From a virus, in the IMG/VR virus record IMGVR_UViG_3300044733_003944, positions 20,102-84,101 of that record: a stretch of 64,000 bases of DNA; one strand, written 5' to 3'. This document shows, piece by piece, positions 17,467 to 26,676 of the stretch (positions are counted from its first letter, which is position 1; each line of letters starts with the position of its first letter). A program made the position numbers and the translations under genes. Under the pieces are notes generated by a model, which worked only from the letters and a program-made list of their open reading frames with translations, searched no databases and was not told the origin of the DNA.

Positions 17467-17838
17467 ATGAAAAATATTAATGACATTATAAGGAAAGTAT
17501 TGATTGAGTCATTTTTAAGACCTAAGTTTATTTTTGAGGATTTCTATGGGTCGGTTGAAGATGTTGATTTTTTAAATGAAGCCGAATATCAAGGAAGAAA
17601 AGTTCAACTTGGTAAAATAATGCAGGGTGACGTAAAAAAGTTTAAGGTTTATGTTAAAAATGACAAAGGTAAAGTTGTTAAAGTTAATTTTGGTTTTGGT
17701 GGTAAATCAGCAAAAGGGAAAAGAATGGTTATTAAAAAAAATAACCCAGAAAGACGACGATCTTTCAGAGCAAGACACAATTGCGATAATCCTGGACCAA
17801 GATGGAAACCAAGATATTGGGCTTGTAGAACTTGGTAA
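17467..17838 (+). CDS. Small head-associated protein with RARHNC/RYWACRxW motif
   Basis: 123 aa. A short leader (NINDIIRKVLIES, L-I-E) is followed by FLNEAEYQGRKVQLGK, a small beta domain, and a C terminus 'RRRSFRARHNCDNPGPRW' then YWACRTW. This Cys/Arg/Trp motif is one I associate with head or prohead-core proteins of large myoviruses (recollection, not searched). The two Cys with His could bind metal. Probably virion or prohead associated. Confidence 0.6.
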   Translation: MKNINDIIRKVLIESFLRPKFIFEDFYGSVEDVDFLNEAEYQGRKVQLGKIMQGDVKKFKVYVKNDKGKVVKVNFGFGGKSAKGKRMVIKKNNPERRRSFRARHNCDNPGPRWKPRYWACRTW

Positions 17839-17902
17839 TAAATAACTAAATTAACACAATTTTATTTTGGGTAATTATTTTTTAGCAAAAAAAATAGATT
17901 TA

Positions 17903-18490
17903 ATGGAGAGTTATAGATATGACTCATTAGTTCGACAGATTATAAAGGATATTGTTCTTATGTATAAAAAAGAATCTGACGGGCATTTTTATTTACCCTA
18001 CGATGTTGATGAAGAGTCTGACGAATACGACTTTAAAGACATATTTGTTTCTGTTGAATTAATTTTGGAAGAGTCAAATACGGTTGACGATTTTTTATTA
18101 AACGCCGATTTTTATCCCGATGATGATACTATTGTTGTAAAAATAGTATATAATCCAGAATTTAAAACTAAAAATATCTACAACATGGTCGGAGAATTAA
18201 ACGAACTCATTGCACACGAACTTAGACATAGTCACCAAAAAAATACCGGTCTATTTGATTTGGATTCTGACATGGATGTTGATGAAGAAAAAGGTTTCGA
18301 GTATTATACAAGACCTGAGGAAATTGACGCTCAATATTACGGATTCAAAAGAATGTCAAAAATCACAAAAAAACCTTTCGATGAATTAGTTAAAAATTGG
18401 TTCAAAAAGTATAAGGATGTTCATCAAATGGATGATTCTGAAGTTGAAGAAACTGTATCGATGATATTAAATTACAGACCTAAGATTTAA
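17903..18490 (+). CDS. Putative zinc metalloprotease (HExxH)
   Basis: 195 aa from ATG 17903; a TTG at 17867 would extend it by 12 residues. The motif 'NELIAHELRHSHQ' gives HELRH, the zincin HExxH signature (about residues 107-111). A downstream EEIDAQYYG could supply the third ligand. Strong acidic content. Likely a metal-dependent peptidase acting on an unknown target. Convergent 11-nt overlap with the next gene. Confidence 0.65.
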   Translation: MESYRYDSLVRQIIKDIVLMYKKESDGHFYLPYDVDEESDEYDFKDIFVSVELILEESNTVDDFLLNADFYPDDDTIVVKIVYNPEFKTKNIYNMVGELNELIAHELRHSHQKNTGLFDLDSDMDVDEEKGFEYYTRPEEIDAQYYGFKRMSKITKKPFDELVKNWFKKYKDVHQMDDSEVEETVSMILNYRPKI

Positions 18491-19100
18491 ACCTATCTAT
18501 AATCTTTTTGACTAGCATATAAACAATATGTGATGTAAAAATCCCGCCTAAATAGTGTCCTACACCCATCGCTAATAATTTAATTTGTTTTTCACCTATT
18601 GATAAATCTGAAAGATCTTTCAATATTGGAACTAATGGGACCAAAAACGTGTAGGCGATCATATTAGAGACTTTTGAAAAAGTTAAATTCAAACTTTCTA
18701 AAAAACCGAAAAGAGCATCTCTTAAATCATAGGATTTTGAAAGTGCTCTATCAAAAAACGTAATTAATTTTTTTTCTTTTATTAGTTCTAACACCTCACG
18801 TAATTTTTCCTTATTCGAGGAAAAAAAAGTTAAAATTATACCAAAAGATATTAGGGTTATGTCTGTTTCTGTTAGGTTTGGATATCTACCACTCATATAT
18901 TTTGAAACAGGTCCCACAAATCCCCCTATTACAGAACCCCAAGTTCCCAAAAAAACAAAATCAATTCCAAATTGTTTTTTTACGTCTTCGATAATTTTTT
19001 TTGTAAAGTTTTTCGAATTAGTAAAAATATCCGACATGGCATTTTCTTTAGATTCTTGTAGAACTTTAATGTATTGCGATTCTGTTAAAATTATATCCAT
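18480..19100 (-). CDS. Leader-bearing multi-helix membrane protein
   Basis: 206 aa. Leader MDIILTESQYIKVLQESKE, the 'MKIIITEDQY' type with L-Q-E. Several hydrophobic helices follow (residues about 48-65, 80-96, 140-160, 175-198), with Gly-rich patches. GATATTTACATA lies upstream on its strand. A packaged membrane protein could act at genome entry; inference only. Confidence 0.6.
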   Translation of the reverse strand: MDIILTESQYIKVLQESKENAMSDIFTNSKNFTKKIIEDVKKQFGIDFVFLGTWGSVIGGFVGPVSKYMSGRYPNLTETDITLISFGIILTFFSSNKEKLREVLELIKEKKLITFFDRALSKSYDLRDALFGFLESLNLTFSKVSNMIAYTFLVPLVPILKDLSDLSIGEKQIKLLAMGVGHYLGGIFTSHIVYMLVKKIIDRFKS

Positions 19101-19212
19101 ACTATATGTAAATATCTTTATATGGAATAATAATTTATAAATTATAAACTTAAATTATATTTCTATTTTAATTTATATCGTAGTTGAGATATTTATATAA
19201 AAAAATATAGTT

Positions 19213-19827
19213 ATGAATTCATACTTTTTTAAAATGAACAAACAAGAAAGAGAGAACATCTTGGATCAACATAAACATGTATATGATGGTTATGTAACAA
19301 AATACAATCAACAATCAAACCAATATCCTCTTTATGTTCAGGATTTGGCAAATGATAAAAATGGTATTACGGTAAATAATAAAGGATTGGTTAAGACTTA
19401 TACTAACGTAGGTATTAATGAAGGTCTTTTAGATATGATTGCCGATGGGCCTATGGACTTAGAAAACGGAACGATAGATATTGATAGTGTGAGTCAAACA
19501 AATTCAATCAATAAAAAAATGTTGGACCAATATTATCCATCACCCAACGAGGAAGAAGAAGAATTTGTAACCTATGGTAAAATCTCAGATGAAGAGGACA
19601 TACCAAACACAAGCTTACAAAACTTAGATAGGTTTGAATATGATATTGACGAACTTGAGGACTATTCAGCGAGCAAAGATTATGACAATACAGACGAAGA
19701 ATATTTAACTTACAGTGAAAGACTACAAGATACACTACAAAATGTTGATGAAGAAATACTACCTGAATTAGTTCAACAATTGTATGAGTCGAGACACATG
19801 TTCGAAAGATTCAAAAAATACAACTAA
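19213..19827 (+). CDS. Leader-bearing acidic protein (class B)
   Basis: 204 aa. Leader 'FKMNKQERENILDQHKHVYD' shows the class B E(K/R)xxILxxH core. A middle segment (TYTNVGINEGLLDMI) contains I-N-E. The rest is highly acidic and repetitive in Asp/Glu/Tyr. TATTTATA at 19192-19199. Confidence 0.65.
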   Translation: MNSYFFKMNKQERENILDQHKHVYDGYVTKYNQQSNQYPLYVQDLANDKNGITVNNKGLVKTYTNVGINEGLLDMIADGPMDLENGTIDIDSVSQTNSINKKMLDQYYPSPNEEEEEFVTYGKISDEEDIPNTSLQNLDRFEYDIDELEDYSASKDYDNTDEEYLTYSERLQDTLQNVDEEILPELVQQLYESRHMFERFKKYN

Positions 19828-19828
19828 A

Positions 19829-20128
19829 ATGGAAATTCAAGAATTGATTTTTTTTTATCTACACGAAAACACAAACACCATAGAAGTTCAATTTAGATTA
19901 AATGTCGATTCTGAGGATGAAATTAGAATTGATAATATCAATTTAAATGAGGCTTCTGATTTTGGTTATGATTTGATATTAGAGGAAATTGAATCATATG
20001 ACGATGATGACGAAGAAAATTTATATTGGTTTGATTCCCCATCAATTGACGAAGACAATCTAATTAGTTTTCTAAATGAATATTATATAGTGAGCCCCGA
20101 AAAACTACCAAAACCCGAGTTAATCTAA
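19829..20128 (+). CDS. Acidic hypothetical protein
   Basis: 99 aa from ATG 19829, one nt after the previous stop; an upstream start at 19784 overlaps the previous gene and is less likely. Very acidic in the middle (EEIESYDDDDEENLYWF). No recognised domain. Convergent 4-nt overlap with the lipoprotein gene. Confidence 0.55.
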   Translation: MEIQELIFFYLHENTNTIEVQFRLNVDSEDEIRIDNINLNEASDFGYDLILEEIESYDDDDEENLYWFDSPSIDEDNLISFLNEYYIVSPEKLPKPELI

Positions 20129-20625
20129 GGACCAACTCGAGTTAAAAACATGGTTGTGGTTTCACCACTGCTGTTTGAACCATAATCATAGCTTCCTGAT
20201 GTTCTAATAACAAGACTTTCAGGACCATCATCAATTATTTTCCAAACTCTACGAGTTCCATCGTAATCAAAAACAATATATCCCAAATCATATACGTTTC
20301 TTTGACCATGAACGTAATATGTGAATTTTTTAGTCCAAGTTGTCCCACCACTGGGTAAATCAATAGGATAGAAATAAATTACAGAATAGTCCAAAGCAAG
20401 TCTTGTAAACCCAACCTCAATAGAATCCAAAGGTTTTGTTTCACTTTCATTTACGTAAAGCGTTCCGGGGTAAAAAACTTGGTTCAACCCTGAATAGTCT
20501 CGGTTTTCATAAGTAATTTTATCTATACGATATTCTCCACTTAAACTAAGAAGTGGTGGTTGTGCATACTTTACACAAGAGCTTATAACAAGAGATAAAA
20601 TAAGAATTGATAAAATGTTTTTCAT
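20125..20625 (-). CDS. Putative lipoprotein
   Basis: 166 aa. Signal peptide with a lipobox (LSLVISSC, Cys17), so probably anchored in the cell envelope. The mature part is beta-rich (YRIDKITYENRDYSG...IVFDYDGTRRVWKIIDDG), like a small lipocalin-type barrel. Expressed on the minus strand behind TATATTTG (20642-20649 on the complement) and TTG about 18 nt away, a host-type promoter. Moron-like: superinfection exclusion or envelope change is possible but not shown. Confidence 0.65.
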   Translation of the reverse strand: MKNILSILILSLVISSCVKYAQPPLLSLSGEYRIDKITYENRDYSGLNQVFYPGTLYVNESETKPLDSIEVGFTRLALDYSVIYFYPIDLPSGGTTWTKKFTYYVHGQRNVYDLGYIVFDYDGTRRVWKIIDDGPESLVIRTSGSYDYGSNSSGETTTMFLTRVGP

Positions 20626-20688
20626 ATGGTTTTAATTTCTACAAATATAAATATATTTTTTTAATTACAAGGACTATTTATTAAAAAA

Positions 20689-20922
20689 ATGGAATTAGAC
20701 GAAATAATTTATTTACTGAAAAGATATACAACAACCGAATCGAAAGATGAGATTGGAGAACAAGATGCTGGAGGATCGGGAGGTGGTGGCGGAGCTGCTT
20801 ATCCTACGGTTACAAAATGGGAAACAGGACTAACGAGAAGTGTTGCAAATCAAATAGATTATAAGGCTAAGTGGAAAGATTTGAACAAACTGACTAGAGG
20901 GAAGGCAAATACTTTATTATAA
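20689..20922 (+). CDS. Small protein with Gly-rich linker
   Basis: 77 aa. The N-terminal helix MELDEIIYLLKRYTTTES resembles a short leader. A Gly-rich linker (residues 28-35) leads to a basic C-terminal segment. TATTTATT at 20675-20682. First gene of a four-gene run with the large proteins that follow. Confidence 0.55.
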   Translation: MELDEIIYLLKRYTTTESKDEIGEQDAGGSGGGGGAAYPTVTKWETGLTRSVANQIDYKAKWKDLNKLTRGKANTLL

Positions 20923-20952
20923 ACATTTTTTAATGATATTTATAAAAAAACT

Positions 20953-22428
20953 ATGAACTACAATAATTTAAAATTGGTCGGTATATCTCACGATGTAAAA
21001 TATATTTTTACAAATGAGGGTATATTAGAGACCAATTCTTTTTTTTCAAATTCCAAAACAAATTTAATCGAATATTCTTACGAAAACCTTCACTTAGGTA
21101 TTCAAATGTTAAAGGAACATTATTCGACATTTTATAAGGCGAATCAAATATCTCTTATAGAGTATTCCAATTCACCTAGAAGATCTTTATATAGATTACT
21201 CGAGATCTTTGAATTGAAAAACTACACAACCATTATAAAGGAATGGGAAGAAGTTTATGGAAACAAATTACTTCTAATCAATGAATCAGTAGATAAACTA
21301 CTTGTTGAAAGTAGGGTAAATGATGCTTGGAATAGTATCTCAAACATTTTACATGAAAATATGATTGGGGATTTCTTTAGTGACCCTATTGGATCAATCG
21401 GTAGAGGTGTAAAAAATGTTGGTAGTTGGGTTTACGATCAAGGAAAAAAGGCCGTTGATTGGACTGTAGATCAGGCAAAACAAATTAGAGATAAAGGATT
21501 TTTTACATGGGCAGGAGAAAAAGTTAGTAACGCTTGGAATTATGTTAAAGATGCGGTTGCAAGGGCATGGAATTGTTTAACAAATAATTTCTTTGAGTGT
21601 TTAATGGAGGGAATTAGAGACGCATCATTTTCTGCCGTGGGAATGGGAGTTATGACCGCAATTTCATTTATTCCTGGTGTGGGTCAAGTGGCGGATGTTA
21701 TAGTATTTGGTAGTTTGTTAATTTGGGACATTTACAAAATGTTGAGCGGTAAATACGAATCAGGTAAATACAAATGGAGTTGGATGGAAATAATTATCGA
21801 CGCCATATGTGCCGTGTTACCAGCGTTAGGGTTTTTAGCAAAATCGGCTCTTAGAGGAATCAAGGGATTTGCCGAATTGGGAATTAAGGCGGCAACTGAA
21901 GGAGGTATTTTTAGAAGAGTTCTAAACTTTTTCAAGGGAAGCCTTGGTAAAATATTTTCTGCAATAGGAAAATCTATGAAGTTTGTCGGAGAAAAATTAG
22001 GATTAACATTTCTTGAAAAATACGGAGCAAAGGCCGAAACAATTTTAACAAAAGAAGTTGAGGTTGCTGAAAAGGCAGCACAAACAGCCGCTAAGGAAGG
22101 TGAAAAGGGCGTTGTAGGAACAGCAAAAGATTCACTTAAAAAGGCGGGCGAAGGAGTTAAACAATTTACCAAAGATTTCAAATTTACTAAACCAATTCCT
22201 GTGGTTTTAAAAAAATCGGGAAAAACAGTATTAGTTACCGCGGCTCTTTGTGCCGCTCTTGGTGTTGATGGGTGGACTTGTCAACACAAAATAGAAAATG
22301 GTGAGATAAGCGAAGAACAAATTAAAAAAGCGGAAGAAGACTTAAAAGCCGGATTAAAATCAGATAAACTAAAACAAGAAATGTCGAAATTAACCGTGCA
22401 AGATGCTGAAGCACAGGGATTATTTTAA
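20953..22428 (+). CDS. Large membrane-active candidate ejection/internal protein
   Basis: 491 aa. The N-terminal 130 residues are soluble and end with 'AWNSISNILHENMIGDFFSD', a leader-like helix. Amphipathic Ala/Trp/Lys helices follow, then two hydrophobic regions (about 225-262, with SFIPGVGQVADVIVFGSLLI, and 279-300), then a Lys/Ala-rich tail. The IPGVGQVADV segment recalls membrane/translocation segments of polymorphic toxins. TATTTATA at 20937-20944. Likely a virion protein that helps DNA pass the envelope; a toxin role is an alternative. Confidence 0.55.
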   Translation: MNYNNLKLVGISHDVKYIFTNEGILETNSFFSNSKTNLIEYSYENLHLGIQMLKEHYSTFYKANQISLIEYSNSPRRSLYRLLEIFELKNYTTIIKEWEEVYGNKLLLINESVDKLLVESRVNDAWNSISNILHENMIGDFFSDPIGSIGRGVKNVGSWVYDQGKKAVDWTVDQAKQIRDKGFFTWAGEKVSNAWNYVKDAVARAWNCLTNNFFECLMEGIRDASFSAVGMGVMTAISFIPGVGQVADVIVFGSLLIWDIYKMLSGKYESGKYKWSWMEIIIDAICAVLPALGFLAKSALRGIKGFAELGIKAATEGGIFRRVLNFFKGSLGKIFSAIGKSMKFVGEKLGLTFLEKYGAKAETILTKEVEVAEKAAQTAAKEGEKGVVGTAKDSLKKAGEGVKQFTKDFKFTKPIPVVLKKSGKTVLVTAALCAALGVDGWTCQHKIENGEISEEQIKKAEEDLKAGLKSDKLKQEMSKLTVQDAEAQGLF

Positions 22429-22433
22429 ATATT

Positions 22434-23726
22434 ATGGAAAATTTAAAAGAACAACTTAACAGAATCAAATTATTATACAACTATAATTTGAACGAAACTT
22501 ATGAAGAAAACAAAATTAAACAGTCGTCCAAAAACTATTTGAATGAGGCTGCTGCCGAGGCCCTAATCGCAGCCAAGGAGTTGGGGAACGCAGAAAGAGC
22601 CATCCTACATAATAGTTTAGAAACTGTAGTTGCCGATATAGGTGCAGTCACTATTAAAAATGAGAAAGGAATTTTTTCATCAACAAAAAATGTCGAAGAA
22701 ATAGTGTTGGCGATGAAAGAAGGAAGAATTGCGGGTGCTGAGTTAGGTAATATTGGTAAGTCTCTCTTAAAAAGCCCGGCAACAAGCACAGAGATTAAAT
22801 CATTAGCAGCCGAACTGGTAACATCATTTCCATCTTTTGAACAAAAATATGGTATGTTAACAAGAGAACAAGCCGTAAACGAACTAATGAATGGTCCTGG
22901 AAAATATACAAAAGGTGAAGCAGAAACTCTTATGAATAAGTATAAGTCGAGAAAAAGTCGAGTTGATCCAATCGAGCCCCCTAAGACAGGTGAAGGACCG
23001 AAACCAAGTGAAGGACCGAAACCAAGTGAAGGACCGAAACCAAGTGAAGGACCTGTAAATCAAAATAATATCAACCTCAATATAACTAACCAAGTTCAAT
23101 CCGAGGGATTTAAAATTGCGGAAGAGTATGGACCTCACATGGATGATGCAGCAAGAAAAAGAAAATGGAAAGACTCTCAAGATTGGTTAAAAAATGACGA
23201 AAGAGGGTTTATGGAAGAATATAATAGAGTTAGTAAGGGATCAAGACTTAGAAGAGGTCTTAATTGGGGTCGAAAAATTATGTCTTGGGGAACTCTTTGG
23301 GGAATATTTAAAATTGCGGGAATAGGTCTAACTTTATGGGCCGTATATAGTTTATTTACAGATAGTGGATGGAAAGTTAAAGACGATGATAAAATAGATG
23401 ATGATGACGGCGGAGGCGGCGGCGGAGACGATGACGGAGGAGGTGGAGGATCACCTGATGACGACCAAAACCAAGGAGTGTTGATCGACGTTGATGGTAA
23501 TAAATATATAGAATGCACACCACCTTATTATAAGGGTTGTGTCGCTAAAAAAGGAAATGACGACATAAGAAAGGCTCAAGATTGTTTGGGTGTAACACCT
23601 AATGGTTTCTTTAATAAAGAAACAGAAGACGCATTATATAAAAAAATAAACAAGAAAAGTTTTAGTCCATCAGATATGCCATCGATATGTGCGACGAGTT
23701 ATGGGGCTAGTAGATTCTCTTATTAA
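22434..23726 (+). CDS. Leader-bearing (class C) membrane protein with peptidoglycan-binding-like C terminus
   Basis: 430 aa, 5 nt after the previous gene. Class C leader 'MENLKEQLNRIKLLYNYNLN' ending L-N-E. A helical region is followed by four GPKPSE-type repeats (about residues 184-207), one membrane helix (about 288-308, IAGIGLTLWAVYSLF), an Asp/Gly-rich linker, and a C-terminal segment 'IRKAQDCLGVTPNGFFNK' plus ETEDALYKK, the pattern of the PG_binding_1 fold. Probably anchors to or crosses the cell wall during entry. Confidence 0.65.
   Translation: MENLKEQLNRIKLLYNYNLNETYEENKIKQSSKNYLNEAAAEALIAAKELGNAERAILHNSLETVVADIGAVTIKNEKGIFSSTKNVEEIVLAMKEGRIAGAELGNIGKSLLKSPATSTEIKSLAAELVTSFPSFEQKYGMLTREQAVNELMNGPGKYTKGEAETLMNKYKSRKSRVDPIEPPKTGEGPKPSEGPKPSEGPKPSEGPVNQNNINLNITNQVQSEGFKIAEEYGPHMDDAARKRKWKDSQDWLKNDERGFMEEYNRVSKGSRLRRGLNWGRKIMSWGTLWGIFKIAGIGLTLWAVYSLFTDSGWKVKDDDKIDDDDGGGGGGDDDGGGGGSPDDDQNQGVLIDVDGNKYIECTPPYYKGCVAKKGNDDIRKAQDCLGVTPNGFFNKETEDALYKKINKKSFSPSDMPSICATSYGASRFSY
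22988..23053 (+). repeat. Tandem 18-bp coding repeat
   Basis: The unit GGACCGAAACCAAGTGAA is repeated three times plus a partial copy, encoding the GPKPSE linker of the 22434 gene. Confidence 0.8.
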
Positions 23727-23740
23727 AAAATATAAAAAAA

Positions 23741-25504
23741 ATGGATATTTCAAAAAAACTAACACAAATCCTATTAGAACAAGAAGCTAGTAAAGAAACT
23801 AAAGGAGTTAATGTCTCCGATACAGGTAAAGTATTGCAAAATACTATTAATTTTTGCCAAGGTATATCTTTTCTAAAAGATAAGGCGATTAAGTCTATGA
23901 GTAGAACATCACCAAAAGATACAACTAGCGGACAACCATTAATGGCTAAATTCAAAGATGTTTATAACTCGGGTAAAGAAAGTGTTGCCTTTGCTTCCGG
24001 AGACGATGGTAGTGGAAATATTATAGTTGTTTTTGGTATGCAAGATCCGAACTTAACAGATCAAGCATTATTAGGATACAGAGTTACAACAGGAGCAGTT
24101 GCCGACAGGATAACTGACGGTATTGCAAAAGGGTGTCAATATTTACAAAAAATAGAAGATGTGGGACAAGCACAACTTTCGGCTTATGATAGATCTAGAC
24201 TTGATGCTTTTATTAAAAAACAAGGTGGTTTATTTACCTCAACTGATCCGAAAGATCCGTTGAACTATAGAGAATATAAAATGAAGAATCTCAAAGACGC
24301 TGACGGATTACCTTTATTACAAAGTCCAGGTGAAGGTATTGTTTGGAAAAAAGTCGAACAAGATCAAGGAACTATGGGTGATGTTGCAGGTGAAGTTGAT
24401 GACTTTATGAAAGAACAAGGATTTACAAAAAACAAACCAAAGGCAGGAACCGATGAAGCAAATTATGGGTTTTATCTAAAAGACGTTCAAGGAGATTTAC
24501 CATCATTAAGTATTGATCCTGATATCAGAAATACAGGAATATATTTCCCTGACCCAAGTTATACAAGTGAATACGGTGGTTCAGTTTTGACTCCTGATAG
24601 AAAGGCTTGTAAATCTGTAATTAAAAGACTTTACGATTGCAAAACAAAAACAAACAAAGCAGGATGTTCCGCAAATCTATTTAGAGATAAGTTTATTGCT
24701 CTTTCGTGTGGTGATAAAAACTTTATCGAAGGTCCTTTTGGAAAAGGAGATGAATATAAGGCAATTTTTTCAGATCCAGGTCCATACGGATTGGCAAATC
24801 TAAACAGAGCAAGAGGTAAAGCGAAGTATTCTTCAATGACAGAATCTCTTAACAAAAAAATCAACAAAAGATTAAACGAAGATTTCAAAAGACTTTCTTT
24901 TAATAAAAAAAAAATTCAATTTGACAATCAACTAGTTGAGTCATTAGCAGATCAGTTGGTTGTAAGTGCATTATTCGACTTACAAAAAGATTTCAAAAAA
25001 TTCCAAAGATTGGATGAAAATGCAATAACCGATTTTCTATCTAGTGCTGGAAGTAAAGCTTTAGAAGGCGGAAAAAACTTAGTTAGTAATTTAGGAAGTA
25101 AATTGGGAACGGGTCTAAGTCAAGGATTTAAAGAGACGATCGCAAAAAAAATAATTGGCTGGGCAGGTTTCGACCCAAATGGTTATTTCGCTCTTTTAAT
25201 CGCTAATATTTTTGCAAATCTTGAATTTAAGGATTATATGAATTTTATTAGTGATTGTGAAAAGTTTAGTGAAATTATTACAAAATCAGCGTTAGAGGCG
25301 TGGTTAGATAAAGCAGTTGTATCAATGAAAGGTGGTGAAGCTGGAACTATATCAACTTTTGTTTATACGGCCCTAAAAAATACCGTAACTGAGGCAGCAG
25401 CAAACACACCAGCATTTAGAGCATTAGAAGGGATGGCAACCAAAATTGTTTGTGGAATTATAGAAGGTGTAAAAGAGAGCGGGATTATTACAAGTTTTTT
25501 CTAA
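23741..25504 (+). CDS. Large virion/ejection candidate with short leader
   Basis: 587 aa. N terminus MDISKKLTQILLEQEA gives a short leader ending L-L-E. An internal segment 'ESLNKKINKRLNED' looks like a second one. No enzymatic motif. Six or more Cys in the middle. The C-terminal third is Ala/Gly-rich helices (SSAGSKALEGGKNLVSNLGS). Follows the two preceding large proteins with a 14-nt gap, so the three probably act together. Confidence 0.6.
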   Translation: MDISKKLTQILLEQEASKETKGVNVSDTGKVLQNTINFCQGISFLKDKAIKSMSRTSPKDTTSGQPLMAKFKDVYNSGKESVAFASGDDGSGNIIVVFGMQDPNLTDQALLGYRVTTGAVADRITDGIAKGCQYLQKIEDVGQAQLSAYDRSRLDAFIKKQGGLFTSTDPKDPLNYREYKMKNLKDADGLPLLQSPGEGIVWKKVEQDQGTMGDVAGEVDDFMKEQGFTKNKPKAGTDEANYGFYLKDVQGDLPSLSIDPDIRNTGIYFPDPSYTSEYGGSVLTPDRKACKSVIKRLYDCKTKTNKAGCSANLFRDKFIALSCGDKNFIEGPFGKGDEYKAIFSDPGPYGLANLNRARGKAKYSSMTESLNKKINKRLNEDFKRLSFNKKKIQFDNQLVESLADQLVVSALFDLQKDFKKFQRLDENAITDFLSSAGSKALEGGKNLVSNLGSKLGTGLSQGFKETIAKKIIGWAGFDPNGYFALLIANIFANLEFKDYMNFISDCEKFSEIITKSALEAWLDKAVVSMKGGEAGTISTFVYTALKNTVTEAAANTPAFRALEGMATKIVCGIIEGVKESGIITSFF

Positions 25505-25508
25505 TTTT

Positions 25509-25539
25509 TTTGGTGGTATAGTTTTTTTGTTTATCTTTG
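25509..25539 (+). promoter_or_regulatory. Host-type promoter
   Basis: TTTG 25509-25512, 19 nt, TATCTTTG 25532-25539, then ATG at 25557. Confidence 0.7.
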
Positions 25540-25556
25540 TATCAAATAATAGAAAA

Positions 25557-26300
25557 ATGAAAAATCCAATCAAAAGTTTAATTAGTGTTTTAGTTTTATG
25601 TCTAATCGTTTTTTGTCTATTAAATGATAAAATGCAAATTGCCATTTTAGAAAAGGTAGAAAAAATATTCAAAACAGATTTATCCACACTCAAACAAAAT
25701 ATCAAAAACGATGATTTATCGATTGGTGGTGGAAATACGGCCGAACCTTTTGATGAAAACAAATACAAATCTTATTCTGCCGAGTCGGTCGAGTATTTCA
25801 AGGAAATCGCTTTAGGTCGTGAATTTAAAAGTGATAGTGAAGTTCTTAAGCGTTGGGACAAGGACATGAAAATATATGTTGGAGGAAACACCAATGAAGT
25901 TTTGAATAGTGAGTTGGAACGAATTGTATTGGAATTGAACAACATAATTGATCCCATCAATATCGAAATCGTTTCTGATTCATCATTATCCAATATGTAT
26001 ATTTATTTTGGATCTTACAAAGATTTTAGTTTGATTAAACCAAACATTGATTATGGATTACTAAAGTCAAATTGGGGTCTTTTTATAGTTAAACAAAATT
26101 CAGGTTGTATGTATGTTGATATTCATAGGGCTAATGAACTCGAGCAAAAACATTTACTTCGTGAAGAATTAACACAATCTTTAGGTTTATGTGATGATTC
26201 TTACAAATATCCTGAAAGTATTTTTTATCAAGGTTGGACAACAACAACAGAATACGCACCGATTGATAGAGAACTAATTGACATGTTATACAATAATTAG
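25557..26300 (+). CDS. Membrane-anchored, mainly exported protein
   Basis: 247 aa from ATG 25557; the frame opens at 25527, but the promoter lies between. One N-terminal membrane helix (SLISVLVLCLIVFCLLN, residues 6-22) followed by an extracytoplasmic domain. The segment 'KHLLREELTQSLGLCDDS' resembles the REExxQ region of DUF2927-type secreted proteins (REELTQSLGL...SIF), a recollection rather than a search. Under a host-type promoter, so perhaps early. Confidence 0.55.
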   Translation: MKNPIKSLISVLVLCLIVFCLLNDKMQIAILEKVEKIFKTDLSTLKQNIKNDDLSIGGGNTAEPFDENKYKSYSAESVEYFKEIALGREFKSDSEVLKRWDKDMKIYVGGNTNEVLNSELERIVLELNNIIDPINIEIVSDSSLSNMYIYFGSYKDFSLIKPNIDYGLLKSNWGLFIVKQNSGCMYVDIHRANELEQKHLLREELTQSLGLCDDSYKYPESIFYQGWTTTTEYAPIDRELIDMLYNN

Positions 26301-26313
26301 TATATTTATAATA

Positions 26314-26323
26314 GTTCTTTGAA
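26314..26323 (+). promoter_or_regulatory. boxA-like element
   Basis: GTTCTTTGAA between a TATTTATA element (26303-26310) and the first tRNA; resembles the antitermination boxA of Bacteroidota rRNA leaders. Confidence 0.5.
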
Positions 26324-26327
26324 TGTT

Positions 26328-26412
26328 AGAGGAGTGTCAGAGCGGTCGAATGAGGCGGTCTTGAAAACCGTTGATCTTTACGGATCCGGGGGTTCGAATC
26401 CCTCCTCCTCTG
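26328..26412 (+). tRNA. tRNA-Ser(TGA)
   Basis: Acceptor AGAGGAG/CTCCTCT, anticodon loop CTTGAAA, long variable arm and canonical T-loop TTCGAAT. CCA not encoded. Confidence 0.9.
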
Positions 26413-26427
26413 CAAAATGTGAAATAT

Positions 26428-26499
26428 GGGTCCATAGTTAAACGGATATAACCCTAGCCTTCTAAGCTTGTATTCCTGGTTCGATTCCAGGTGGACCTA
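26428..26499 (+). tRNA. tRNA-Arg(TCT)
   Basis: Acceptor GGGTCCA/TGGACCT, anticodon loop CTTCTAA, T-loop TTCGATT. Confidence 0.88.
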
Positions 26500-26562
26500 C
26501 TACTTTCCCATGAATTTCCCTGTGACAATTAGAACAAACTAAAATATATTTATATTAGTATT

Positions 26563-26676
26563 ATGGAAGACATACATCAACAAATTCACGAGGAGTTTAT
26601 TAACTCTGAAGATTATGATAAGTATCTTTATGATATTTATAATTATGAACCTCAACGAACAGATCCACAGGATTAA
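26563..26676 (+). CDS. Small acidic protein (37 aa)
   Basis: ATG 26563 behind TATTTATA 26547-26554. Acidic and Tyr-rich (EDIHQQIHEEF, DYDKYLYDIYNY). Overlaps the start of the acetyltransferase gene in another frame. May be a short regulatory or internal peptide. Confidence 0.4.
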   Translation: MEDIHQQIHEEFINSEDYDKYLYDIYNYEPQRTDPQD

